64,000 bases of DNA from Verrucomicrobiales bacterium. Its GTDB lineage: Bacteria > Verrucomicrobiota > Verrucomicrobiia > Verrucomicrobiales > DEV007. The position numbers and the translations under genes are program-made. Location: assembly GCA_029213005.1 (NCBI GenBank), contig JARGPI010000005.1:221287-285286 (forward strand), given 5' to 3'. The notes under the pieces are model-generated. The model was not told where the DNA came from. It made no database searches and saw only the letters and a list, made by a program, of their open reading frames with translations. Positions 17,635 through 27,652 of this stretch are shown here, one piece after another; position 1 is the stretch's first letter, and every line of letters begins with the position of its first letter.

Positions 17635-20181
17635 ATGTCGCTACCTATTTTCGAAATCGAAGATCAACTCCGATCGATCCTATCAAATCCAAGCAAGAAT
17701 TGCCGGATTGTAGTCGAAGCACCTACCGGATCAGGAAAATCGACTCAAGTTCCTCAGATCATCATCGATTCCGGCCAGGTAGAGAAAGGTGAGATCTACG
17801 TTCTGCAACCCCGCCGAATCGCCGCCCGTATGCTGGCACGTCGGGTCGCCAGCGAACGGAATCAGAAAGTCGGTAGGGAAGTGGGGTATCAGGTGCGTTT
17901 TGAATCGGTGATCTCCCGCGACACCCGGATCCGTTTTGTAACCGAGGGAATCCTGATTAGAAGGCTTCTGGAGGATCCTGAACTAAAAGGTATTTCAGCA
18001 ATCGTCTTCGACGAATTCCACGAAAGGAACTTTTTTGGCGATGTCAGTCTGGCCCGCTGTCTTGAGGTGCAGGAAACCCGGCGCCCCGATCTCAAAATTG
18101 TAGTGATGTCGGCCACCCTCGAAATTGAACCTTTAAAAGCCTACTTCGGCGAGTGCGCTCACCATTTAAAAAGCGAAGGAAGAACCTATCCCGTCCAGAT
18201 AGAGTATTGCCCACCGAAAGAAAGACACAAAGATCAAATTTGGGATCTGGCCGTAAGAGCGATCAGGGATCATTTTAAAACGTGCGCGGTCGAAGGACAT
18301 ACCCTCGTGTTTATGCCGGGTAGACACGAAATCAGGAAAACAGTAGAGGGTTTGAGGCGCGCTTCCTGGGCCAAAAATTTTGAAATATTGGAACTTTACG
18401 GCGACTTACCACCTGAAAAGCAGGATGCAGCCATCTCTAATTCGACTCGTCCTAAAATTGTAGTGGCGACGAATGTAGCGGAGACTTCTATTACGATCGA
18501 TGGGGTTTTGCTGGTGATTGACTCCGGACTTGAGAGACGCTCAGCGTTCGATTCCCGCCGCGGGATTACCACTTTACATATAGAGAAAATATCGCAGGCA
18601 TCCGCAGATCAGCGCTCCGGACGCGCCGGCAGAACGGCGCCCGGCAAAGCGATACGACTGTGGAGCCAGCGAGACCAGGAAACCCGGGCCCAGGCAACTC
18701 CATCAGAAATTCTGCGAATGGATTTATCCGAAGCGGTTCTTCTGTTGAAAGCCAGTGGCATTAGTGACATTCGGAATTTTCGGTGGTTTGAGAAGCCGGA
18801 CCCGAACGCTCTGGAGAAAGCGATCGAAAGGGTGACGCAGTTGGGTGCCCTCGACGACACCGAAGCACTGACCGAGATGGGCCTCGAAATCAGTCGCCTC
18901 CCCGTGGCACCTCAATACGGTCGTATTTTGGTCGAAGCAGCCAGTCTCGGTTGCCTCGATTACTTTGCCATCGTCACGGCCGCCGCCCAGTCCCGGCCCT
19001 TCTTTCTTTCGGGAAAGGGTCAAGTCGACCGAAGTGATTATCAGGCAGCGGGCGATCAGTCCGACTACCAGGCACTGGTGAGGGCGTGGCAGCAGGCAAG
19101 CCGGGCCCGTTTTGATCGTCACGCCTGCGATCAAATCGGAGTGCACGGAGGAGCCGGGCGCGATATCGACCGAATCGCCAGGCAACTCTCAACCGTCGCA
19201 AAACGGATGTATCCCAATCAGGCACAGAACCGTGAACCGGACTCGGAGCAAATCGCGGATATTCTTATCACCGGCTTTTCCGATCGAGTTGCTATCAAAA
19301 ACAACTCCGCTACACTCGCCTGTCAACTGGTAGGTAAAAGACGCGGGATGCTGGAGAAAGGTAGTATCGTCACGAAGATTCCGACACCGTTCATTGCTTC
19401 CGAAGTGATTGAGATTGAAGGGAAAGATGTGCAAGTCAAACTCGACTATTGCACCTCCGTCAGTGAAGCCTTACTCCAAAAACATTTTCCGAATGATTTT
19501 TCCGAATACAACGGAGGGATCTACAATTCATCCAACCGGCGGGTCGAGGGAAGAGTTGAAACCCGATTTCGCGATCTCGTAATCACATCAAAAAGCAGTG
19601 GCGAAGTCCCCGAAGCTGAAGCATCACGAATTCTCGCCGAACAGGTCTTCAATGGCGAACTGACTTTAAAAAAATGGGATCGGAAAGTCGATGAATATAT
19701 CGCCAGAATCAATCTACTCGCCCGCACCTTTCCCGAATACGAAATCCCCGAAATAGATGATGATGCAAAAATGCTGCTTCTTGAACAAATTTGCACCGGA
19801 GCGTTCAGCTATAAAGAGATCAAAGACCGGCCAGTCATGGATGAGCTGACGAACTGGATCCCGGGGCAATACTACGGATTATTGGATCGCCTGCTCCCCG
19901 AGCGGGTCGAGTTGAAAGAAGGCAAACACTCCCGCGTCTTCTATGTCGAAAACGAAAAACCGAAAATATCGGTGATGATTCAACATCTCTTCGGTATCGA
20001 TCGCACTCCTACGGTGGGAGATGGACGAATCCCCCTGGTGGTCGAAATTCTCGCGCCAAACCAGAGGCCTGTTCAAGTCACTGAAGATCTCGCCGGTTTC
20101 TGGCGGGGCAGCTACGCCGGAGTGCGGGCCCAGTTACGTGGCCGCTACCCGAAACACGATTGGCCAGAGCCAAAAAGCTGA
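17635..20181 (+). CDS. hrpB: ATP-dependent RNA helicase HrpB
   Basis: A DEAH-box helicase of 848 residues. It has motif I APTGSGKST, motif II DEFH, motif III SAT, motif V TNVAETSIT and motif VI QRSGRAGR. HA2 and OB-type regions follow, then the HrpB-specific C-terminal domain ending LAGFWRGSYAGVR...LRGRYPKHDWPEP. That ending identifies HrpB rather than HrpA. Its cellular role is poorly known in most bacteria. No Shine-Dalgarno precedes the ATG, and the upstream DNA is strongly AT-rich. Confidence 0.92.
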   Translation: MSLPIFEIEDQLRSILSNPSKNCRIVVEAPTGSGKSTQVPQIIIDSGQVEKGEIYVLQPRRIAARMLARRVASERNQKVGREVGYQVRFESVISRDTRIRFVTEGILIRRLLEDPELKGISAIVFDEFHERNFFGDVSLARCLEVQETRRPDLKIVVMSATLEIEPLKAYFGECAHHLKSEGRTYPVQIEYCPPKERHKDQIWDLAVRAIRDHFKTCAVEGHTLVFMPGRHEIRKTVEGLRRASWAKNFEILELYGDLPPEKQDAAISNSTRPKIVVATNVAETSITIDGVLLVIDSGLERRSAFDSRRGITTLHIEKISQASADQRSGRAGRTAPGKAIRLWSQRDQETRAQATPSEILRMDLSEAVLLLKASGISDIRNFRWFEKPDPNALEKAIERVTQLGALDDTEALTEMGLEISRLPVAPQYGRILVEAASLGCLDYFAIVTAAAQSRPFFLSGKGQVDRSDYQAAGDQSDYQALVRAWQQASRARFDRHACDQIGVHGGAGRDIDRIARQLSTVAKRMYPNQAQNREPDSEQIADILITGFSDRVAIKNNSATLACQLVGKRRGMLEKGSIVTKIPTPFIASEVIEIEGKDVQVKLDYCTSVSEALLQKHFPNDFSEYNGGIYNSSNRRVEGRVETRFRDLVITSKSSGEVPEAEASRILAEQVFNGELTLKKWDRKVDEYIARINLLARTFPEYEIPEIDDDAKMLLLEQICTGAFSYKEIKDRPVMDELTNWIPGQYYGLLDRLLPERVELKEGKHSRVFYVENEKPKISVMIQHLFGIDRTPTVGDGRIPLVVEILAPNQRPVQVTEDLAGFWRGSYAGVRAQLRGRYPKHDWPEPKS

Positions 20182-20199
20182 TAGCGAACTTCGAGCCGA

Positions 20200-21567
20200 T
20201 CAACTGTGGAAAAGATTATACTCGAGATTTTTGACTCTTTTGTTAAGACGAAAAGACGAAATCGCTACCGCCGCAGCGGCGGAAACGACAAAGCCAAGAC
20301 CATACCAGGCTTCGCTCTCCAGCAGTGAATAGTAACTCAGAAGCACATTCCCCAGACCAAAGACGATCGCGCTCCACATCGCCCCTTTCCGATCATCGAA
20401 ATAAAACAGAACCGTCAGCATCGACAAAAAGACAATTAGGAGAAAAGCACCAATAAGCGTCACCTGAAAGATACCGACCTGAAGGGCGCCGATAGATAAA
20501 AGTCTGCCAATCGGTTCCGACATGATCAACAGCATCGCCGTGGTGAAACCTTGAACGGCGAATAACTTATTAAATCCTCCCTGCAATGCTGCGACGATTT
20601 TAGCTTTGCATTCATCGATCACAGCGAGACTCGCCCCGCCGGTAATCGCCTCCGAAAAGTTCTTCAAATTAGGTGAAAACCGGGTTTCCAGTGCTAGAAA
20701 AAAAACGGAGAACCCCGGAACGATAGATAGTAGGCTCAAATAGATCGCCATGTCGTAGTTTGGCGCGGATCTTAGAATGCCGTTGATTTGCTGGGAATCG
20801 TGAGCGAGCCACCAGAACAGGATCTTATCACCCCACACTCCGAAATTGTAGAAAAAGCCGCAGATCGCCAGTTCAGGAAATTTAGTGAAGCAGCGTAAAA
20901 AGCTCCAATCTGATAAAGAGTCGGTAAAACCAAGTTCCCTCGTTAAGATATAGAGAATGGTCATCAGGAGAACAAAGTGTCCCAGTGAAAAGAACAGAAC
21001 TGCCGTTTCAATACCTAGGAACACGGCTGCCCACCACCCTGCGGCGCAGCTCACTACATATCCGAGAGCGTAACCACCGACCACCCCGCTATACTTTTGC
21101 AGTGTCCCCAGAAAGTTGGCGCCGACGAAGATCAGGGAAACAAATACGGTTAGTGAAATGCCTCCCAATTTGAAAGCAATGGATCCTTCACAAAACAAGC
21201 CAAACACGACAAATCCAACGATCAACGAAAGTAGCGTCACCATCGTCATCGCGGAAATGCAGGTTGGCAATAGTTGCGCTCTCGACTCGCCAAAAACCAG
21301 ATCGGCACTGTGTCTCGTAAGAATTAACTGAGACCCACCGGTAATTAGCAAGGCAATCGCATAAGCATGAGTCACGACTGACGAAAATAACGTTCGATCA
21401 TCCTGACTGATTTCGTCCCGCAACATCAAGTTCAACACCGCTATCGAAATAATCGAGATAATCCAGGGTCCACAACTGAAGAGCGCGGAATGAAGATAGG
21501 CCCGCGCCGTGCCCGAATAAGTTCGGGCCTGGAGGAGCTTCCGCATTTCAAATCCTATACCGTCCAT
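20200..21567 (-). CDS. pelG: Pel exopolysaccharide flippase-like protein PelG
   Basis: A 455-residue protein with about 12 membrane helices. The N-terminus MDGIGFEMRKLL followed by RAYLHSALFSCGPWIIS is the PelG family signature. PelG is a MATE/Wzx-fold protein that moves the growing Pel chain (GalN/GalNAc-rich) across the inner membrane together with PelD, PelE and PelF. It lies 14 bp after pelF as the last gene of the leftward pelDEFG operon. Confidence 0.92.
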   Translation of the reverse strand: MDGIGFEMRKLLQARTYSGTARAYLHSALFSCGPWIISIISIAVLNLMLRDEISQDDRTLFSSVVTHAYAIALLITGGSQLILTRHSADLVFGESRAQLLPTCISAMTMVTLLSLIVGFVVFGLFCEGSIAFKLGGISLTVFVSLIFVGANFLGTLQKYSGVVGGYALGYVVSCAAGWWAAVFLGIETAVLFFSLGHFVLLMTILYILTRELGFTDSLSDWSFLRCFTKFPELAICGFFYNFGVWGDKILFWWLAHDSQQINGILRSAPNYDMAIYLSLLSIVPGFSVFFLALETRFSPNLKNFSEAITGGASLAVIDECKAKIVAALQGGFNKLFAVQGFTTAMLLIMSEPIGRLLSIGALQVGIFQVTLIGAFLLIVFLSMLTVLFYFDDRKGAMWSAIVFGLGNVLLSYYSLLESEAWYGLGFVVSAAAAVAISSFRLNKRVKNLEYNLFHS

Positions 21568-21581
21568 CTGACCAATCTCTA

Positions 21582-23132
21582 TTAAACTTCGCTTAACTGC
21601 TCCCGCTTATCCAGATTCAGGTAATGATCACGGAAGCGACTCATAACATCTTGTTCCTGATAACTCCGGTAAACCCGGTCTTTACCTTGTTGACCAAATT
21701 TCGACTGTAACTGCGGGTCTGTAATAACCGTTGTGATTGCTTCCGCCAGCGCCGCGGCATCAGCTACAGGTACGACAATTCCGCCGGGGGCGTCTCCTTC
21801 TCCGGCAAACCCGTAGATCAGTTCCGAACAGGCTCCGACATCGGTTGATACCACCGGTATTCCGGCAGCAAATGACTCCAAAATAGCAAACGGAAGCCCT
21901 TCACTGACTGAAGACAGGACCATCACATCAAACAATGGGAGTGCTTCGTCCAGCTTTTTGGGTCCCGTTAGTTTCACATTCGAATCGAGGTCCAGATCGG
22001 ATATTAACTTCTTACAGCTTTCAAAATACGATGGATCCTCATCGGTTGGACCAACCAGAAGAAATTCCGCATCAGGGACTGAGTCGCAGGTGATTCGCGC
22101 CGCCCGAATCAAAGTACGAACATCTTTAATGGAAACCACCCGACCCAAAAATCCCACAGTCTTCCGCTTAGGATGTTTCCGTTTTAATTTGATCCGGGAA
22201 GCTTCGATTGATTCGAAGCGAGCTGGCTTGATTCCATTTGGAATGATTTCAATCTTGCTGCGATCCGCACCGAACTCGACTTGAAATTGTGCATTGCGTT
22301 CAAAGAGCGAGGTAATGTGATCCGCCGACTCATAGCAAAATCTTCCCAGATAGATAAAGAACTCTATCCAGGCCTGCCTCAATACACTGACTCCGGCAGG
22401 AGGGCGGACAAAATCGGACGACAACGACGGGGCCCATTCCTCATTCAGGAGATCAGCAATCCGCTCCCTGACGTAGATACCGTGCTCAGATAGCAAAAAG
22501 GGCCGCCCGGTCTGCTGCTTGGCTACCGCCGCCAGAAATCCTGCGTACCCGGTGCTGACACTGTGATAAACTTTTGCTTTCGGTAGTCTTGAAAAGCTTC
22601 GTAACAGTTCCCAGACCGGTTTGATAATGAACTTAGTATTCCAGAACGAGGTCGCAAACGATTCGCCGGGATAGAGCTGCTCATAGAATTGGTGAAAGCA
22701 ATCCCAGGTCGCAGGGTGCTTCCAGAACTGGTCGAACGTCATCTCAGCGGCAATTTGCTGAAACTCACCGGTGATTCCGGCGAAGGTTGATACGTCGAAG
22801 TGGTCGTTTGTTGCAAATAACTCCAGTAAGCTCTCCAACGCATTCCGCAGTTTCGTTTCCAGCCTCGGACTCACTCTGCTGTTAGCCACTGCCCCTCGGT
22901 GCTCGTCGTCAAATATGAAAACCTTTTCGATCGCCCTGACATTCTCCGGAATCTCATACTTACTTTCACCGATCGCCTTCGACTGAGCGCCTATATAGTG
23001 GATCGCAAAGGTCAAATCGGGCATTGTCGATATCGCCTGGTGAACCCAGGTCGACACTCCCCCACTGATAAAGGGATAGGTTCCTTCCAAAACAAAGCAG
23101 ACATCAACCTCTTGAGATTTCTTTTTCCTCAT
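21582..23132 (-). CDS. pelF: Pel polysaccharide glycosyltransferase PelF (GT4)
   Basis: A soluble GT-B glycosyltransferase of 516 residues, using UDP-sugars (UDP-GalNAc in the known system). The family start is EVDVCFVLEGTYPFISGGVSTW. The GT4 half has VGFLGRVVSIKDV and the EX7E motif in SEGLPFAILESFAAGIPVVS. The start overlaps the pelE stop by 4 nt, and AAGGAG lies a suitable distance upstream inside pelE, so translation is coupled. Confidence 0.94.
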   Translation of the reverse strand: MRKKKSQEVDVCFVLEGTYPFISGGVSTWVHQAISTMPDLTFAIHYIGAQSKAIGESKYEIPENVRAIEKVFIFDDEHRGAVANSRVSPRLETKLRNALESLLELFATNDHFDVSTFAGITGEFQQIAAEMTFDQFWKHPATWDCFHQFYEQLYPGESFATSFWNTKFIIKPVWELLRSFSRLPKAKVYHSVSTGYAGFLAAVAKQQTGRPFLLSEHGIYVRERIADLLNEEWAPSLSSDFVRPPAGVSVLRQAWIEFFIYLGRFCYESADHITSLFERNAQFQVEFGADRSKIEIIPNGIKPARFESIEASRIKLKRKHPKRKTVGFLGRVVSIKDVRTLIRAARITCDSVPDAEFLLVGPTDEDPSYFESCKKLISDLDLDSNVKLTGPKKLDEALPLFDVMVLSSVSEGLPFAILESFAAGIPVVSTDVGACSELIYGFAGEGDAPGGIVVPVADAAALAEAITTVITDPQLQSKFGQQGKDRVYRSYQEQDVMSRFRDHYLNLDKREQLSEV

Positions 23133-24082
23133 GCCGTCTTTGCTCCTTTCCAGAATTGCTTCACTGAATCAGGAATCCCCTTCGGGACGAATGAAAATTC
23201 TTTTAGAGCGTTCCAGTCACCACCGAGGGCGATCACCTCAAGCTGAAGCGGAGCGGAAAACGCGTTGTTACTATCAATATGATTGAGATCTTTCAAAAGG
23301 CGTTTTGCCAACTCCAGGTCGCGTAATTCAATCGCACACTCCAGCCATTGAACCAGACAGGGTAGATCATTTTTAAATTTGGAGAACTGTTCCGCGGCCA
23401 GCTTCAGGAAACGGATTTTATCCTCTTTTGTTACGCCACCGGAAAGCGCATTTAATTTATAGGCGGAACCGAGTTCGAAAGAGGCCGTCAAGCTATCACC
23501 CTCGGTTTGACTTCTTCTTCTGGCTTTAGAAAGAGCTTCCTCAGCGTGGTTTGATGCCACCGTCAGTGCAGCATTCGCATACAGGCTGGCCATGGCATTT
23601 GATCGATCGCGAATCCGTTTAAAAAGTCCAAAAGACCGGTTCGAATAGTCACTTTTGAGGAAAGCAACGTCTTCAACAATTTCGTCATATCTCTCCCGAC
23701 CAAGGTTTTTGATCGCCGGGAATTCAGAATCCGGATGTAGCCCGATGGGGATACATTCCGTTTTTCTCATCGGGTTACCGACAATAAAGGGGCTGTGATC
23801 ATGCTCCGGTTTCTCGGCCCGGCCCAGTAAACTCATCAACGCAGCAAGCGCGAGGAAACCAATTACCGGAGTTAAAACGCATAAGATCGACCCGAAAAAG
23901 AGAAAGGTATTCTTGCCCCGGAGTCTCGATTGCCTCAGATAGAGAATGGAAACCAGAAAGAAAACCGCACACAACACCAGATGAATTAGAAACGCCAACT
24001 CCGGGGATTTCAGACTCAGTCCTACGAGAACCAGGTCTGCAATCAATACGGCACCCGTCAGGATATAGAATGAACTCTTCAT
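23129..24082 (-). CDS. pelE: PelE-like inner-membrane TPR protein
   Basis: A 317-residue protein with three hydrophobic helices (about 5-23, 29-50, 62-86) and a cytoplasmic helical part. That part contains TPR-like pairs (for example EEALSKARRRSQTEGDSL, YANAALTVASNHAE). Position and architecture match PelE, which in Pseudomonas links PelD to PelF/PelG. Sequence similarity of PelE proteins is low, so the call rests mainly on operon position between pelD and pelF, with 4-nt overlaps at both ends. Confidence 0.75.
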   Translation of the reverse strand: MKSSFYILTGAVLIADLVLVGLSLKSPELAFLIHLVLCAVFFLVSILYLRQSRLRGKNTFLFFGSILCVLTPVIGFLALAALMSLLGRAEKPEHDHSPFIVGNPMRKTECIPIGLHPDSEFPAIKNLGRERYDEIVEDVAFLKSDYSNRSFGLFKRIRDRSNAMASLYANAALTVASNHAEEALSKARRRSQTEGDSLTASFELGSAYKLNALSGGVTKEDKIRFLKLAAEQFSKFKNDLPCLVQWLECAIELRDLELAKRLLKDLNHIDSNNAFSAPLQLEVIALGGDWNALKEFSFVPKGIPDSVKQFWKGAKTA

Positions 24083-25323
24083 CCCCTTGTGGCGCTGAGA
24101 GCCGACTCCAGTGAAAGCACCTCATACTGAACGGTGACACCTTTTATCTTGTCCTTAATTTTCTCGCCGAAAGCGGCAGCGCCGTTTTTGCCCTCCATCA
24201 CGATGACGCAAAGTTGAGCGCCCATTTCAGAATAGTATCCTGAGAAAGCCATCTGACTCACCGTTTCAGTAACATTTTTGGAACCCTTAAACTGAACGAC
24301 ATACCCGGGAACTCCAAAATCGTCGCGCAACGTAATCGCATTTTCCAACGCCCGGTCAAAATCTCTTTTATCAACTACCTGACCCTGAGCGTCACGATTA
24401 CACATCCAGTAAGTCAACAAAGCCTCCAAACGACCAAAATTATCCCAGGTAATTGCCGACAGTTTCATTCGCCGAATCGCCAGATAGGCTTTCCCCCCCC
24501 CGACCGGAATTACCGCCAGAAAAGGACTGTTCGATTTTACGGAAGCAACATCCCACAAATCGCGACAGGTCACAAGCCGTTTGCTTTTCATCGCCAGAGC
24601 CACCATTGAGTCTTTGGATTTGATCGACCCCGGCATTTCACCCTCCGAGCCCGAAGTAGCCGCAATTCGATCGAGACGACCCGTTTGCTTCTCTATATAG
24701 AGACCACCAGCGAGAATACTGAATCGGCTCTCCATCAGTCCCATCAAATTCTCTAAAGCAGATTGATCATCTTTTATCAGCAGTAACTTCTCCAATTCAT
24801 CCGACAACGACACGAACTCGGCATTATGCAGCAGCAGCGACTGCTTTAAGAGAATTTCATTCTCCCGGAAGAGGGCCAACGCCGCATGATTACGGGATAA
24901 CTCATTTTTCAGCAGTTCGTTCTCGCGTTCCAGGTCAGGCACACGATCCAGAATCAGATGCCTCGCGAAGCCGGCGAAACCACCTACACCCAGATAAGAG
25001 GCATAATGGACCGCATTTTCCGCAATCAACCCCGGAATATTCTCAACATTTGGAAGGCAAACCAGAAGCGCGGTTACGACTCCGGCAACGATGCCCGCAG
25101 AAATTCCCTTCCAAAACCCGTAACGGAACCCGATCAGTAAAGGGACTAATAACCAGGGCGAAGGATTGAAGTCGTACCACGCCGGATCCGCACGTCTGAA
25201 CATCCAACTGGGCACGCCGATAAGCAATCCAATCAATACGGTATCGAGTATCAAATACCGATTCAGAAAAAATCGCGCCAATGGCGTACTTCTATCAACA
25301 GAAGTTTTCGCACCGGTTTTCAT
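24079..25323 (-). CDS. pelD: PelD-like membrane GAF/degenerate-GGDEF protein
   Basis: A 414-residue protein with four membrane helices (about 22-120) and a coiled segment (128-165). A GAF domain (about 168-310) and a short degenerate GGDEF-like domain (about 318-414) follow. In Pseudomonas PelD the last domain binds c-di-GMP through an RxxD I-site and switches on Pel synthesis. Here the equivalent stretch (about 357-372) reads AFSGYYSEMGAQL, with no RxxD. The only RxxD in the domain (R320-D323) is at its very start. c-di-GMP control is therefore doubtful. It is the first gene of the operon, with GGAGG 7 nt before the ATG. Confidence 0.85.
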   Translation of the reverse strand: MKTGAKTSVDRSTPLARFFLNRYLILDTVLIGLLIGVPSWMFRRADPAWYDFNPSPWLLVPLLIGFRYGFWKGISAGIVAGVVTALLVCLPNVENIPGLIAENAVHYASYLGVGGFAGFARHLILDRVPDLERENELLKNELSRNHAALALFRENEILLKQSLLLHNAEFVSLSDELEKLLLIKDDQSALENLMGLMESRFSILAGGLYIEKQTGRLDRIAATSGSEGEMPGSIKSKDSMVALAMKSKRLVTCRDLWDVASVKSNSPFLAVIPVGGGKAYLAIRRMKLSAITWDNFGRLEALLTYWMCNRDAQGQVVDKRDFDRALENAITLRDDFGVPGYVVQFKGSKNVTETVSQMAFSGYYSEMGAQLCVIVMEGKNGAAAFGEKIKDKIKGVTVQYEVLSLESALSATRG

Positions 25324-25330
25324 TCAGAAG

Positions 25331-25335
25331 CCTCC
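25331..25335 (-). promoter_or_regulatory. Strong ribosome binding site of pelD
   Basis: GGAGG on the minus strand, 7 nt before the pelD ATG. It is notable because most genes in this window have no recognisable Shine-Dalgarno sequence. It supports the start at 25323. Confidence 0.7.
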
Positions 25336-25505
25336 ATATTTAAAATAAGTTTATTATAGTGGGTATAAATATTCAAGTTTTATATAATTCGAAAGGCGTT
25401 TAGGAGGAGGAAATTCCAAGCAATAATAAAATAGACCCGTAAAATGGTCACATTTCTAAAAATATAAACAATTTTAAATAATACCAAGAAATTTTATAAA
25501 AATTC

Positions 25506-25533
25506 TTGTTAAGCTAAACTCAATGATTATAGT
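25506..25533 (+). promoter_or_regulatory. Candidate sigma70-type promoter of the rightward Pel operon
   Basis: TTGTTA (25506-25511), a 16-nt spacer, then TATAGT (25528-25533), in the AT-rich 252-bp gap between pelD and the divergent TPR gene. Initiation would give a leader of about 35 nt before the ATG at 25576. The remainder of the gap (25336-25505) is AT-rich with no clear second promoter or operator that I can define. Confidence 0.4.
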
Positions 25534-25575
25534 TTATCTGAAACACTTCAGCGAAACGAGACTAACAGAAAAAGC

Positions 25576-27603
25576 ATGATTGTATCCAGCAGTAAAGTGA
25601 TATTGATTGTAGTTCTTGCGATAGTAGGAGCTATACAGCTTGTGCCTGAGAAATCGGAGCTGATGAGCCGTGTCATTGAAGATGGGGATATGTCACGTGC
25701 GCTGGAGCTTATCGGTGAAAAGCCCGATGTTCAGGCTTTTGATGATTTAGTAGAGGAATATTCTACAACTTCCTCACCGGGAATCTTTAAGAGATTAACG
25801 GTACTGGTGTCTTTAAGTGATAATCCTGCCAAAAACCTAAAGAGTGTCATCTCTATAGAAGACAAATTTCGGGACTACCAGAAACGTGAACTCTGTAGTT
25901 TGTTTGCGAAACGCTCGCTGGAACTCAATCAACTAAACATCGCTGTCGCGACCTATCAGTGGTTAGCCCAATCCATGGTTTTGAAAGACGAGGAATTGGA
26001 ACAGGCGATCAAGATCAGCCGTTACGCTGGTGACCCGAGAGCTGCTATTGATTTCATCTCCGGAAATATGAAGCAAAAGGACAAATCTTATGAAGATTTG
26101 CCGGAGGAAAAAAGAACGTTACTCGTGACCTTGAATCGCGAGGTCAATCAAGGTGATCAGGCTCTCAATTTGCTGAAGAAGGATCTGGCCTTGAATGGCA
26201 ATAACTGGAACAAGTGGTCAATCCTCGATAAGCTGGTCACCGTCGCCATCCAGTCCAACCGGATGCTCGAAGTGCTTCCGATCCTCGAAATGCACATCCG
26301 GGATACCGAAGTTGGCAGGCTTTCCTGGCAGGAAGTTCTCAACCGCAAGAATACTCATCGGAGCGATGCCAAGTTCCTTCAGTTTGCGAAGACGATTGGT
26401 CAAAATTACGAATGGAACTCGAAGGCCCAGCAGGCTTTCCCTTACTATTTTAAGCTGGCAGTGCTCGGCGACTCTTTCGGTATGGATAGATGCTTCTCAC
26501 TCTACGAGTGGGCTCAGCAGTCTGAGCCGATGATGGCCCTTCTCGCACACACTCCCTTCCATCGCCTGTCTTATCTTCAGGTTCTCGAATATGCCGGACT
26601 CGAGGCAGCCAACGCTAACTTCGACAAGGCTGAGAAATTGTTGGAAACCGCGCTAACATTTCCGGAGGCTGATTTAAGTTCGATCTATCAGCAGAAAGCT
26701 TTGATTATCCTCCAAAAAGGCAATCTTAACGAAGCTCTTGCTGATTTTGAGATCGCCTTGCGATACAATCCCTCCGATTTTTCGATCCTCGATCAAATCG
26801 CCTCAATTTACGCATCTCAGGGTCGCCATCATAAAGCTCTCGACGCTTACAGCCGGGTTCCTTTAGACGGTCTGTCTAAAGAAGGGATGGAAAACTACAA
26901 GTTACTCGCCTCAACATTGGAGAGCGACTACGATCAGCTCCGGATCGCCCGGCATATCCTGAAGAGCCCTGCTAAACATTCCGAAAAAACCTATATCGAA
27001 ATTGCGGAGATCTTTTCCAAGCACGTTTACGATAGAGAAGCGTTTGAGGCACTGGCGCTGGGGCTCAGCGAATATCCTGAATGTAAAAAGCTTCAGTTCG
27101 CGAAAATCGATCTTCTGATGGACAACGAAGCCTACGACTCGGCATTCGAAGAAATCAAACTCTCTTACGACCCTGCTGATCCCAGGTATCATCAGCGAGT
27201 CATCGCTGTCGGAGAAGCCGTCCGCGACAGCAAACCTATGCTTGAGCTGTTGAACCTGAAAGACCCCAAGGCCGGCGAATGGGATCCGGGCCTGCGTCTC
27301 GAACTCGCATCTCTATATGAGAAAATGGAGAAATTTGATATCGCTGCAGATATCTGGGAGTCATACGACCCCGGCACAGTTAACTTGAAACGACTCAACG
27401 CGAAGCTCGCCTTTCAGAAAGGCCGCTACTCCCGGGCGGTCGAACTGCAGGAGGACTATATTAAAGCGACCAACGCATCCGATCCCTACGAATGGGAGTT
27501 TCTTGGCGATATCTATCTTTTAACGAACCGCTCTGCTGAATCACAAAGAGCTTACACTGTCGCTATGGAAAAAGGAATCAGTCGCTATACCCATCGACTG
27601 TGA
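25576..27603 (+). CDS. TPR protein of the Pel locus (PelB-like, without beta-barrel)
   Basis: A 675-residue protein with one N-terminal hydrophobic helix (about 5-22), then alpha-helical repeats to the end. Clear TPR units occur near residues 345-440 (KAEKLLETALTFPEADL, GNLNEALADFEIALRYNPSD, GRHHKALDAYSRVPL). The N-terminus (LMSRVIEDGDMSRALELIGE) resembles the start of the PelB TPR region. Pseudomonas PelB is nearly twice as long and ends in an outer-membrane barrel; no barrel is present here. It probably guides polymer and PelA in the periplasm. First gene of the rightward operon. Confidence 0.7.
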   Translation: MIVSSSKVILIVVLAIVGAIQLVPEKSELMSRVIEDGDMSRALELIGEKPDVQAFDDLVEEYSTTSSPGIFKRLTVLVSLSDNPAKNLKSVISIEDKFRDYQKRELCSLFAKRSLELNQLNIAVATYQWLAQSMVLKDEELEQAIKISRYAGDPRAAIDFISGNMKQKDKSYEDLPEEKRTLLVTLNREVNQGDQALNLLKKDLALNGNNWNKWSILDKLVTVAIQSNRMLEVLPILEMHIRDTEVGRLSWQEVLNRKNTHRSDAKFLQFAKTIGQNYEWNSKAQQAFPYYFKLAVLGDSFGMDRCFSLYEWAQQSEPMMALLAHTPFHRLSYLQVLEYAGLEAANANFDKAEKLLETALTFPEADLSSIYQQKALIILQKGNLNEALADFEIALRYNPSDFSILDQIASIYASQGRHHKALDAYSRVPLDGLSKEGMENYKLLASTLESDYDQLRIARHILKSPAKHSEKTYIEIAEIFSKHVYDREAFEALALGLSEYPECKKLQFAKIDLLMDNEAYDSAFEEIKLSYDPADPRYHQRVIAVGEAVRDSKPMLELLNLKDPKAGEWDPGLRLELASLYEKMEKFDIAADIWESYDPGTVNLKRLNAKLAFQKGRYSRAVELQEDYIKATNASDPYEWEFLGDIYLLTNRSAESQRAYTVAMEKGISRYTHRL

Positions 27604-27652
27604 TCCACACACACCTACTACCTCACTCCTCTCAAGTTTTCTTCCCGATACC

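Noticed and set aside
24346..24366. RDFD (R320-D323) of PelD as the c-di-GMP I-site
   Set aside because: It lies at the very start of the degenerate GGDEF-like domain, far from where the Pseudomonas I-site falls, so I do not count it as one.
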